A stretch of DNA of 62,078 bases from Nitrospirota bacterium (lineage in GTDB: Bacteria > Nitrospirota > JACRHJ01): assembly GCA_021784575.1 (NCBI GenBank), contig JAJYHX010000001.1:477917-539994 (forward strand), read 5' to 3'. The notes beneath the pieces were generated by a model. That model did not search any database and had not been told where the DNA came from. It saw only the letters and a list, made by a program, of their open reading frames with translations. Positions 1 to 9,264 of this stretch are shown here, piece after piece (within the stretch, counting starts at the first letter, position 1; every line of letters starts with the position of its first letter). Made by a program: the position numbers and the translations under genes.

Positions 1-2
1 GG

Positions 3-185
3 AAGGCCGACGCGGCAATAATCCCCGCCATTGCCATGCGCGACGGCGCGGGCGTGTTCCTCGACGACCTGACGCCAAAGGACGTCGAGCGGGAGACGGG
101 AATAAAAATAATTATGACAGAGCCGACGGCGCGCGGGCTGATTGAAACCGTGTTATCATTACCTCGCCGGCTGCCCACACTTTAG
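3..185 (+). CDS. DUF512 family protein, C-terminal fragment (5' partial)
   Basis: An open frame runs in from the window edge and stops at TAG 183-185, giving the last 60 residues. The segment reads ...IIPAIAMRDGAGVFLDDLTP... followed by a short helix and a G-I-K-I-I-M-T strand. This is the usual end of DUF512 proteins, where a FLDD motif sits close to the C-terminus. DUF512 proteins often carry a PDZ-like domain and a radical SAM-like core, but those parts lie outside the window. The function of the family is not established. The assignment rests on the short motif only. Confidence 0.6.
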   Translation, partial: KADAAIIPAIAMRDGAGVFLDDLTPKDVERETGIKIIMTEPTARGLIETVLSLPRRLPTL

Positions 186-286
186 AGGCGTAATTTATTG
201 CGCCCGGCACCGGTTATGCCGGGACAGGCTCCGTCAGGCGCAGGGTGACGGGTAGGGGCATTCTCAAGGAGAATGTCACTCCCGTC

Positions 287-1642
287 TTACTCGCCCGTGT
301 CCTTTCTCTCACTTCTCTCATCCGCGCCCTCCGCCACATGCGAGCTACGCTTCGCGCAGCATATTTCGAGGAAAACCTTCACTATCTCCGGGTCGAACTG
401 GCTTCCGGCGCAGTATTTCATCTCCTGTATCGCGTTATCCACGCCTATTGACGGCCTGTAGGGCCTGTCGTACGTCATTGTGTCGAACGAGTCTGCAACT
501 GCCAGCGCTCGCGCCATGAGCGGTATGTCGCCCTCCTTGAGGCCGGCCGGATAACCTCTGCCGTCCCAGCGTTCGTGGTGATGGCGCACCGCGGGCAGGA
601 TGTCGGCAAGCTCCTTTATGGGCGAGAGGATTTCGCAGCCCTTGTCGGGATGTTTTTTTATAAGTTCAATGTCCTCGGGAGTAAGTTTTTCCGTCTTTTC
701 GAGGAGCGTGTCGTAGGTGCCTATTTTGCCGATGTCGTGCAGAAGACCGGCCAGGCGTATCCGCTCTATCGACCTCTGGTCCATCCCCAGCCGCTCGCCT
801 ATCGACGCCGCATACTCGGATACCCGCTCGGAATGGCCTTTCGTCCAGTGGCTTTTCGCGTCGATGGCGGAAGACAGGGCATGGATGATGTTCATCGAGA
901 GGCTTTCGAGGTCGGATATTAGCCTGTTGTTCTGTAAGGCTACCGAGATCTGGCGCGCCACGCCCTTAAGAATGCGCATGTCCGACGCGGAAGGCAGGAT
1001 GTTCGGCGGCAGATAGAAATTCATAACCCCAAGGACGGCGTCTTCGGACTTTATCGGCACTATTATATGCCCGTGGGCCTTCATGCCGTTGTAGCTCGTG
1101 GTATGGTCCGGGTCGTCCATGCAGTTGCGCGAGATTATGCTCTTTCCTCCCAGGGCGGCCTTGCCGCACAGGCAGTGCCCCAGGGGGATGCATTCTTCCT
1201 CTTCGGTCAGCTCGGGGTCCAGGTTCAACGACGCGGCCATCCGAAGCCCTTGCCCTTCCACGAGGAAGATAACCCCTTTTTTCATAACGTCAAGGAAATG
1301 CAGGTTTATCACCTCTCCCAGGGTTTCTTCCAGCATCTTTCCCTGGTCTTTGTTTTTTGAGATTATCCTGGATATGGAGTTGATCGCGGAAAGCTCGCGG
1401 TTTCTTTGTATTACCTCTTTTTTCTTCCTGTGGTCGTCATAGCACACCTGCCCGGTCACGGCCCCGGTAAAGGCAAAAACAACCACTGCGCCAAGAAGAT
1501 AGAGCCTGAAAACAGGCGGGCTGTCGATGCGGATGGACGGGAGAAATGCGTTGATAAGGGAATAAAACAGTAAACCGGTGGCGCCGATTGCCGCGCCAAC
1601 CAGGGCGAATTTTACAGGCAGGCCAAGACTCAATCTTCGCAA
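287..1642 (-). CDS. Membrane-anchored GAF / HD-GYP protein (probable c-di-GMP phosphodiesterase)
   Basis: A 451-residue protein with two N-terminal membrane segments (about residues 11-30 and 45-65), a GAF domain (about 85-240) and an HD-GYP domain (about 250-430). The HD-GYP domain shows LLHDIGKIG and HHERWDGRGYP, so the metal-binding HD and the GYP signature are intact. The family hydrolyses cyclic di-GMP. The GAF domain contains a C-x-C-G-K cluster (GHCLCGKA), as in many sensory GAF domains. The start is TTG 1642, preceded by TAAGG at good spacing. A consensus promoter (TTGACA-N17-TAAATT) lies about 50 nt upstream. The gene is divergent from ftsH. The stimulus is unknown. Confidence 0.85.
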   Translation of the reverse strand: MRRLSLGLPVKFALVGAAIGATGLLFYSLINAFLPSIRIDSPPVFRLYLLGAVVVFAFTGAVTGQVCYDDHRKKKEVIQRNRELSAINSISRIISKNKDQGKMLEETLGEVINLHFLDVMKKGVIFLVEGQGLRMAASLNLDPELTEEEECIPLGHCLCGKAALGGKSIISRNCMDDPDHTTSYNGMKAHGHIIVPIKSEDAVLGVMNFYLPPNILPSASDMRILKGVARQISVALQNNRLISDLESLSMNIIHALSSAIDAKSHWTKGHSERVSEYAASIGERLGMDQRSIERIRLAGLLHDIGKIGTYDTLLEKTEKLTPEDIELIKKHPDKGCEILSPIKELADILPAVRHHHERWDGRGYPAGLKEGDIPLMARALAVADSFDTMTYDRPYRPSIGVDNAIQEMKYCAGSQFDPEIVKVFLEICCAKRSSHVAEGADERSERKDTGE

Positions 1643-1693
1643 TGATATAACCTTATTGCCCCGTATTAGTTTCTCGTTTAACCTGACCGGAGC

Positions 1694-1722
1694 AATTTAC
1701 TATAACCAAAAGGAACTGTCAA
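1694..1722 (-). promoter_or_regulatory. Sigma70-like promoter for the GAF/HD-GYP gene
   Basis: On the minus strand TTGACA (1722-1717) and TAAATT (1699-1694) are separated by exactly 17 nt. The predicted transcription start is near 1687, about 45 nt before the TTG start codon at 1642. Confidence 0.7.
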
Positions 1723-1740
1723 CCTAAAAGGCGTCCTGTT

Positions 1741-1774
1741 TTGTATTGTTTATGCATTCGCAATATGTTATATT
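1741..1774 (+). promoter_or_regulatory. Possible ftsH promoter region
   Basis: Two overlapping weak matches are visible: TTGTAT (1741-1746) with TATGTT after 17 nt, and TTGTTT (1747-1752) with TATATT after 16 nt. Either would start transcription 25-35 nt before the ftsH ATG at 1809. The match is poorer than at other promoters in this window. Confidence 0.35.
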
Positions 1775-1808
1775 TTATTGTTAAATCGTGTAATTCGACG
1801 GAGGGTTA

Positions 1809-3709
<1,901 letters not shown>

Positions 3710-3710
<1 letters not shown>

Positions 3711-4660
3711 TGGACCGCGGCGCCTCGGCAGTAGCCAGACCCAGCCTCCGGACAAAAGACGGCGTCCTCGACCTCTCAAGGACGCGCGTCATGGGCATCA
3801 TAAACATCACGCCCGATTCCTTCTCCGACGGGGGCAGGTTCGGGGGCCGCGGGGACGGGGTTTTAAACAACCTTGCAGGGTGCGCCGCCCACGGTGGAGC
3901 AGCTTCAGGCGCGCCGGCTTTCCGCCCGGATTATTCCAGCGCTATAGAGGCCGCGCTCAGGATGGCCGAAGAGGGCGCGGACATACTCGACATAGGCGGG
4001 GAGTCCACAAGGCCGGGGGCGGGGGCCGTTTCGCAGGAAGAAGAAATCGCCCGTGTCCTGCCGGTTATAGAGGGGATTAGAAAGCGCTCCGCAATCCCCG
4101 TTTCGATAGACACCTTCAAATCCGCAACGGCGCTGGCCGCAATCAAAGCCGGGGCGTCCATAATAAACGACATAAGCGGTCTTCGGTTCGACCCGAAAAT
4201 GGCCGGAGTTGCGGCGAAAACCGGCGCTGCGGTCGTTATCATGCACATAAAGGGAACACCCGCCGGCATGCAGGCCGAGCCGCGATATGACGACCTTCTG
4301 GGGGAAGTAAAAGGATATTTAAAGGCCGGCATCGACATGGCGCTTGCGGCCGGAGTCCCGGCGGATAAAATATTAATCGACCCCGGCATAGGCTTCGGGA
4401 AAACGCTTGAGCATAATCTGGAGCTTATTGCAAGGCTGGGCGAAATAGCGGGGTTCGGTTATCCGGTGGTTTTGGGGGTTTCGAGGAAGGCTTTCATAGG
4501 AAAACTGACCGGCGGGGCGCCAGTTTCGGACAGGCTGGAGGGCACTATCTCCGCATCGGTACTGGGGATTGCCGGCGGCGCGAACATCATCCGCGCGCAC
4601 GATGTCAAGGCCGTCCGCCGGGCGGCGGATGTCGCCGACGCGATACTGCGGGCGTATTAA
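3710..4660 (+). CDS. folP: Dihydropteroate synthase with an insertion near loop 1
   Basis: A 316-residue enzyme that condenses 6-hydroxymethyl-dihydropterin diphosphate with p-aminobenzoate in folate synthesis. Recognised motifs are MGIINITPDSFSDGG, ILDIGGESTRPG, IPVSIDT, IDPGIGFGKT and the C-terminal IIRAHDV. Between DGGRF (about residue 44) and the first helix (AIEAALRMAEEG) there are about 32 residues rich in Gly and Ala, where most DHPS proteins have about 5. This makes the protein roughly 25-30 residues longer than usual. The extra segment follows the flexible loop that contacts pABA and pterin. The reading frame is uninterrupted on both sides. The ATG overlaps the ftsH stop (TGATG). Confidence 0.95.
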
Positions 4661-4671
4661 CACGGAGCTTT

Positions 4672-5436
4672 ATGCTTGAGGCAATAAGGGACATCCGCGT
4701 ATGGGATGTGCTGGACATCCTCGTCGTCGCGTTCATACTCTATCGCGTGTTCCTCCTTATCAAGGGGACGCGGGCGGTGCAGATGATGTTCGGCATGGGG
4801 ATAATCCTGCTCGCGCTGATATTCTCGCGCTGGGTGGGGCTTTATACCCTGAACTGGCTCGTCCAGAGCTTCATGACGCAGATAGTCCTCGTAGTCCTGG
4901 TCCTATTCCAGCCGGAGCTTCGGCGCGCGCTTGCGCGCATGGGGGAAAACACGCTCTTTTCGTCGCTCTCGCCGATAGAATCATCTAAGTTCCTCGACGA
5001 GATTGTCAAGGCGGCGGTATCGCTCGCCAACAGGCGCATAGGCGCGCTTATAGTCCTTGAGCGGGAGACGGACTTAAAAAACATAATCGACATGGGCACG
5101 CCGCTTGAGGCTAAGGTAAGCAAGGAACTGCTCCTCAGCATATTTCACCCGACATCGCCCCTGCACGACGGCGCGGTAGTGGTGCAGGAGGGCAGGATTG
5201 CCGCGGCGGGCTGCTTTCTGCCGCTTTCCATGAGCCCGTCGGTGGCAAAGGAGCTCGGCACGCGCCACAGGGCGGCCTTGGGCCTGACGGAGGAGACGGA
5301 CGCCTTCGTCATAGTCGTCTCCGAGGAGACCGGGACGATATCCGTCGTGCAGGGCGGAAGGCTCGTCCGCGATCTCGACGCCGTAACGCTCAGGCGCGCC
5401 CTCACGGGGATCTTCAAGACCACGAAGAAGAAATGA
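4672..5436 (+). CDS. cdaA: Diadenylate cyclase CdaA (c-di-AMP synthase)
   Basis: A 254-residue membrane protein that makes c-di-AMP from two ATP. Three hydrophobic helices occupy about residues 10-80 and the DAC domain follows. Catalytic signatures are visible: PLHDGAVVV (DGA at about 166) and GTRHRAALG (RHR at about 198). GGAG precedes the ATG by 4 nt. It lies upstream of a YbbR-like gene and glmM, the order cdaA-cdaR-glmM known from many bacteria, in which YbbR/CdaR and GlmM bind and tune the cyclase. Here one extra membrane-protein gene is placed between cdaA and the ybbR-like gene. Confidence 0.95.
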   Translation: MLEAIRDIRVWDVLDILVVAFILYRVFLLIKGTRAVQMMFGMGIILLALIFSRWVGLYTLNWLVQSFMTQIVLVVLVLFQPELRRALARMGENTLFSSLSPIESSKFLDEIVKAAVSLANRRIGALIVLERETDLKNIIDMGTPLEAKVSKELLLSIFHPTSPLHDGAVVVQEGRIAAAGCFLPLSMSPSVAKELGTRHRAALGLTEETDAFVIVVSEETGTISVVQGGRLVRDLDAVTLRRALTGIFKTTKKK

Positions 5437-5450
5437 AGGGAGGATCGCAA

Positions 5451-7037
5451 ATGTCTTTTTCCGGCAGGTTAGGAGCAGCAGACGGAAGAATACCGAGGAT
5501 GCTCCCGCCTATCAGCGTTATATTATTCCTGATGTTCTTTTTGTTTATGCTCCTCCACGGCTCGTGGCTGCTCATCGACGGCGACACCGGCTGGCATATA
5601 ATAAACGGCGAAAGAACACTCGCCACCCACGCGTTCCCCCATGCCTATCCGTATTATTACACCATGAGCGGCGCGCACTGGCAGGACTTTGAATGGCTGT
5701 CTGAGGTACTGATGGCCCTTTTTTATAAGGCGATGGGGCTGAACGGGGTTGTGCTGCTCACCATATCCGTCATAACCCTGACTATTGTGTCCCTTTACAG
5801 GTTCATGCTGCACAGGGGCGTGAATCCGGTATCGGCAGCAATTTTCACCATCCTCGCGGCTATGGTCACCGCCATTCACTGGCTGGCGAGGCCGCATATC
5901 TTTTCCTTCCCGATGACGCTCGCCTTCTTTGCAATACTCGACACCTATCAGCGCGGCGGAAAGGACCGCCTGCTCCTTCTGCCCCTGCTTACCATACTGT
6001 GGGTCAATCTGCACGGGGGTTATATCCTCGGGATATTCTTCATTGCCGTTTACGCGGGCGGGAACCAGCTCCTGTCCGTAATATCCACGGGCGACAGGCG
6101 CGGCTACCGGACGAAGGCCGTGAAGCTTTGGCTTATCCTTGCGCTATGCGTCGCGGCCGCCTGCATAAACCCTTACGGCACGGGGCTCCTGACCCTGCCA
6201 TTCCGCCTTGTCGGCAACAAGTTCCTGGTGAATCATATATGGGAGTTTCAATCCCCGAACTTCCACTACGAATTGCCGGCCGAGCTTATGCTCCTGGTAT
6301 CGGGCGCGATATTTGTAATCGCCGAAAAAAAGCCGGACCTGTTCGAGGGGGCGATTATACTCCTTCTTGCCCATATGTCGCTTTTCGCGATGAGGTTCTT
6401 GCCGCTCTTTGCCCTGGTGGTTACACCGATTGCGGCGGCAAGGCTTGAGGACGCGCTCTCGCGCATCCGGGCCGGCGCAAGGGACTCAAAAATATTGGAG
6501 AGGATGGGACAGCGGCTTAAAAAGGCCGGAGAGAACATGGCCGCGCTCGAGATGCGGCCCGCATGGCGCCTTCCGATAATTGCCTGCCTGGCCATAACCT
6601 TCGCCATAGCGGCCAACGGAGGGAAGGTCATGAACACGAAGGTAATGAACATGCGCTTCAACACCAAGGTAGTCCCGGTAAATGCCGTAAACTTTGTGCT
6701 GGATAACAACATAAAGGGCAACATGCTCAACGACTTCGGCTGGGGCGGCTACATTGATTACAGGGCGTATCCGCGCTACAAGGTCTTCCTTGACGGCAAC
6801 TGGTACGGTCTGCCCATGATGCGCGATTACTTGAAGATGATGGACGGGAGATCCGGATACGAAAAGCTTCTTGAAAAATATAATGTGAACTGGGTGATTG
6901 TCTACCCGCGCGAGCCGATAGTGCATGTCCTGCTGGCGACCGGGAAGTGGAAGATGGTTTACAAGGACAAGACCGCCGTGGTCATCCTGAAGGATGTTCC
7001 GGAAAACCAGGAAATAATCAGGAAATATATAATCTGA
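5451..7037 (+). CDS. Polytopic membrane protein, GT-C glycosyltransferase-like, function unknown
   Basis: A 528-residue protein with about ten hydrophobic segments. The first is followed by LLIDGDTGWHIINGE, which resembles the Asp-containing first loop of GT-C type (polyprenyl-phosphate-sugar dependent) glycosyltransferase-like proteins. A soluble C-terminal domain of about 130 residues follows the last helix and includes MLNDFGWGGYIDYR and KVFLDGNWYG. An upstream ATG at 5433 overlaps the cdaA stop, but AAGGGAGG lies 8 nt before the ATG at 5451, so I chose 5451. I do not know its substrate. Its place between cdaA and the ybbR-like gene suggests an envelope role, which is an inference. Confidence 0.75.
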   Translation: MSFSGRLGAADGRIPRMLPPISVILFLMFFLFMLLHGSWLLIDGDTGWHIINGERTLATHAFPHAYPYYYTMSGAHWQDFEWLSEVLMALFYKAMGLNGVVLLTISVITLTIVSLYRFMLHRGVNPVSAAIFTILAAMVTAIHWLARPHIFSFPMTLAFFAILDTYQRGGKDRLLLLPLLTILWVNLHGGYILGIFFIAVYAGGNQLLSVISTGDRRGYRTKAVKLWLILALCVAAACINPYGTGLLTLPFRLVGNKFLVNHIWEFQSPNFHYELPAELMLLVSGAIFVIAEKKPDLFEGAIILLLAHMSLFAMRFLPLFALVVTPIAAARLEDALSRIRAGARDSKILERMGQRLKKAGENMAALEMRPAWRLPIIACLAITFAIAANGGKVMNTKVMNMRFNTKVVPVNAVNFVLDNNIKGNMLNDFGWGGYIDYRAYPRYKVFLDGNWYGLPMMRDYLKMMDGRSGYEKLLEKYNVNWVIVYPREPIVHVLLATGKWKMVYKDKTAVVILKDVPENQEIIRKYII

Positions 7038-7094
7038 AACCATGCTGATACGGGACCGGCACGATGTCCGGCCCCTGTCAACCGGGCCGTAACC

Positions 7095-7787
7095 ATGATT
7101 CAGCGATTAAGGCATCTGATATTCGACAATATCGTCATAAAGATATTCTCGCTCGTATGCGCGATAATATTATGGCTACATGTCTCCACGCGCGGAACCT
7201 CGGAAGTCAACTTTATGGTGCCGCTTGAGCTTAGGGACATACCTAACAGAATGGCCGTGGTCGGGAACGTGCCGGGGCTTGTGGATGTCCGGGTGCAGAC
7301 GCGCGAGACTTTCTTAAGGAGGCTTACGGCGCGGGATTTCGCCGCCTTCATAAGCCTCGCAGGCGCCAATCCCGGCGATTCCGTATATACCCTGACCCCG
7401 TCCAACGTCCGCGCTCCGGGTAATGTCAAGGTAAAAAGCGTAAGTCCCACCGAGGTGCGGCTGAGGCTGGAGAAGCTTGCCAGGAAAGTCCTGCCGGTAA
7501 GGGCGGAACTCTCAGGCCGGCTTCCGAACGGTTACCACATCCGCAAGGTGGAGGCCAACCCTGATTCCGTCACGGTCGAGGGGCCCGAGAACCTCGTCAG
7601 GAAGCTTGAGGATATACGGACGGAGAGAATCGACATAAGCGGGATAACCGGCAAGGTCGAAAAGATGGTTTCGCTCGTATCTCCCGAAGAAGGAGGCGGC
7701 GAAAACGTCAGGCTTTACGACGACAGCGCCGAGATAATCATAACCGTTTCAAGGGACAGGCAGCCGGTCAGCCGGCGGCGCCGTTAA
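7095..7787 (+). CDS. YbbR-domain protein (CdaR-like c-di-AMP cyclase regulator)
   Basis: A 230-residue protein with one N-terminal membrane anchor (about 12-32) and about two YbbR repeats facing out of the cytoplasm. The N-terminus, with NIVIKIFSLVCAIILWLHVS, is typical of YbbR proteins, as are repeated segments such as ELSGRLPNGYHI and VTVEGPENLV. In Gram-positive bacteria the homologue CdaR contacts CdaA and GlmM. Here it lies directly between these genes' neighbours and 9 nt before glmM, so the same role is likely. The family usually has more repeats; this one is short. Confidence 0.85.
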   Translation: MIQRLRHLIFDNIVIKIFSLVCAIILWLHVSTRGTSEVNFMVPLELRDIPNRMAVVGNVPGLVDVRVQTRETFLRRLTARDFAAFISLAGANPGDSVYTLTPSNVRAPGNVKVKSVSPTEVRLRLEKLARKVLPVRAELSGRLPNGYHIRKVEANPDSVTVEGPENLVRKLEDIRTERIDISGITGKVEKMVSLVSPEEGGGENVRLYDDSAEIIITVSRDRQPVSRRRR

Positions 7788-7796
7788 AGGGGTAAA

Positions 7797-9146
7797 GTGA
7801 GAAAACTTTTCGGCACGGACGGCGTAAGGGGGGTCGCGAACATCCACCCCATGACTACGGAGATGGCCATGAAGCTTGGCCGTGCGGCGGCCTATGTCTT
7901 CAGGAACAGCCGCGCCAGGCACAGGATAGTCATAGGCAAGGATACCCGTCTCTCCGGATACATGCTGGAGTCCGCTCTCACATCCGGCATATGCTCGATG
8001 GGTATGGACGTCCTACTCGTGGGGCCGCTCCCCACTCCGGGCATAGCGTTCATAACGCGGAGCCTGCGGGCGGACGCAGGCGTGGTCATATCCGCCTCGC
8101 ACAACCCGTACGAGGACAACGGCATCAAGTTTTTTTCCCGCGACGGGCTGAAGCTTCCGGACGACGTGGAGGACAGAATCGAGGAGCTTATCACCTCCGG
8201 CGGGATAGACCACATACGCCCGACAGCCGAGGAGGTCGGCAAGGCCTTCAGGGTGGACGACGCGGTCGGACGCTATATCGAGTTCGCCAAGAGCACCTTC
8301 CCGAAAGGAATGACACTTGAGGGCCTGAAGGTTGTGGCGGACTGCGCCAACGGCGCGGCATATAAGGTTACTCCGCGTGTATTGAAAGAGCTTGGGGCCG
8401 AGGTGTATGTGCTGAACGACAAACCGAACGGCTCCAACATAAACGCCGGATGCGGCTCGCTTCATCCGGAGATAATCCGGAACGCCGTCGTGGAGCAGGG
8501 CGCGGACATCGGCATAGCGCACGACGGAGACGCCGACCGCGTCATATTCTGCGACGAAAAGGGCCGGGATTTCGACGGCGACAAGGTATTGGCCCTGTGC
8601 GCAATCGACATGAAAAAGCGAAGATGCCTCGCAAAAAATACCGTCGTCGCCACGGTTATGAGCAACCTCGGGCTTGAAATGGCGCTCAAGGGGGACGGAA
8701 TAAAGCTCCTGAGGACCGCCGTGGGGGACCGTTACGTGGTGGAAGAGATGCTTAGGGGAGGCTATAACCTCGGCGGAGAGCAGTCCGGCCATGTGGTTTT
8801 CATGGACTACAACACCACCGGCGACGGCATAATAACCGCGCTCCAGGTGCTCTCGATAATGAAACGCAAAGGCCGGAAACTATCCGCCCTGGGCAAGGTA
8901 ATGACCACCTACCCGCAGGTGCTTGTCAATGTAACTGTGCGTGAAAAAAAGGAAATAAAGGACGTCCCCACGCTGGCCGAAAAAGTGAGGAGAGCCGAGG
9001 CTTCTCTTGACGGGACGGGTAGAATCCTGATAAGATATTCCGGTACCGAGCCCAAGCTCCGCATAATGGCCGAAGGGAGCGACAAGGCCTTTATCGAAGA
9101 CATGGTTCACGACCTGGCCAGCGCGGTGCAGAAGGAGCTGGGGTAA
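7797..9146 (+). CDS. glmM: Phosphoglucosamine mutase
   Basis: A 449-residue enzyme converting glucosamine-6-phosphate to glucosamine-1-phosphate for UDP-GlcNAc and peptidoglycan synthesis. The N-terminus (LFGTDGVRG), phosphoserine loop ([17 protein letters not shown]), metal loop (DGDADR), sugar-specificity loop (GGEQSGH) and phosphate-binding loop ([13 protein letters not shown]) are all present. The start codon is GTG at 7797, after an AAAGGGG ribosome site. It is the last gene of the ftsH-glmM run. A short repeat follows the stop at 9161. Confidence 0.97.
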   Translation: MRKLFGTDGVRGVANIHPMTTEMAMKLGRAAAYVFRNSRARHRIVIGKDTRLSGYMLESALTSGICSMGMDVLLVGPLPTPGIAFITRSLRADAGVVISASHNPYEDNGIKFFSRDGLKLPDDVEDRIEELITSGGIDHIRPTAEEVGKAFRVDDAVGRYIEFAKSTFPKGMTLEGLKVVADCANGAAYKVTPRVLKELGAEVYVLNDKPNGSNINAGCGSLHPEIIRNAVVEQGADIGIAHDGDADRVIFCDEKGRDFDGDKVLALCAIDMKKRRCLAKNTVVATVMSNLGLEMALKGDGIKLLRTAVGDRYVVEEMLRGGYNLGGEQSGHVVFMDYNTTGDGIITALQVLSIMKRKGRKLSALGKVMTTYPQVLVNVTVREKKEIKDVPTLAEKVRRAEASLDGTGRILIRYSGTEPKLRIMAEGSDKAFIEDMVHDLASAVQKELG

Positions 9147-9160
9147 CGTCAATTTTGACC

Positions 9161-9190
9161 GTCATTCCCGCGAAAGCGTGAATCCAGGGA
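9161..9190 (+). repeat. Dispersed palindromic repeat, type B (GTCATTCCCGC family)
   Basis: Reads GTCATTCCCGCGAAAGCG, then TGAATCCAGGGA, an imperfect inverted repeat. A second copy is at 23947. Similar short palindromes are common between genes in many bacterial genomes. Confidence 0.7.
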
Positions 9191-9264
9191 CTTTAAAAGT
9201 CGGCTTAAGCCCTCGTTTTCACGGGGGTAGCAACCTTTAAGAGAATCATCGTTACGAGAGCCTT

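Noticed and set aside
7038-7094. Hairpin between the large membrane protein and the ybbR-like gene as terminator
   Set aside because: The stem (GGGACCGG/CCGGCCCC) is imperfect and has no T-tract; the genes are probably co-transcribed.
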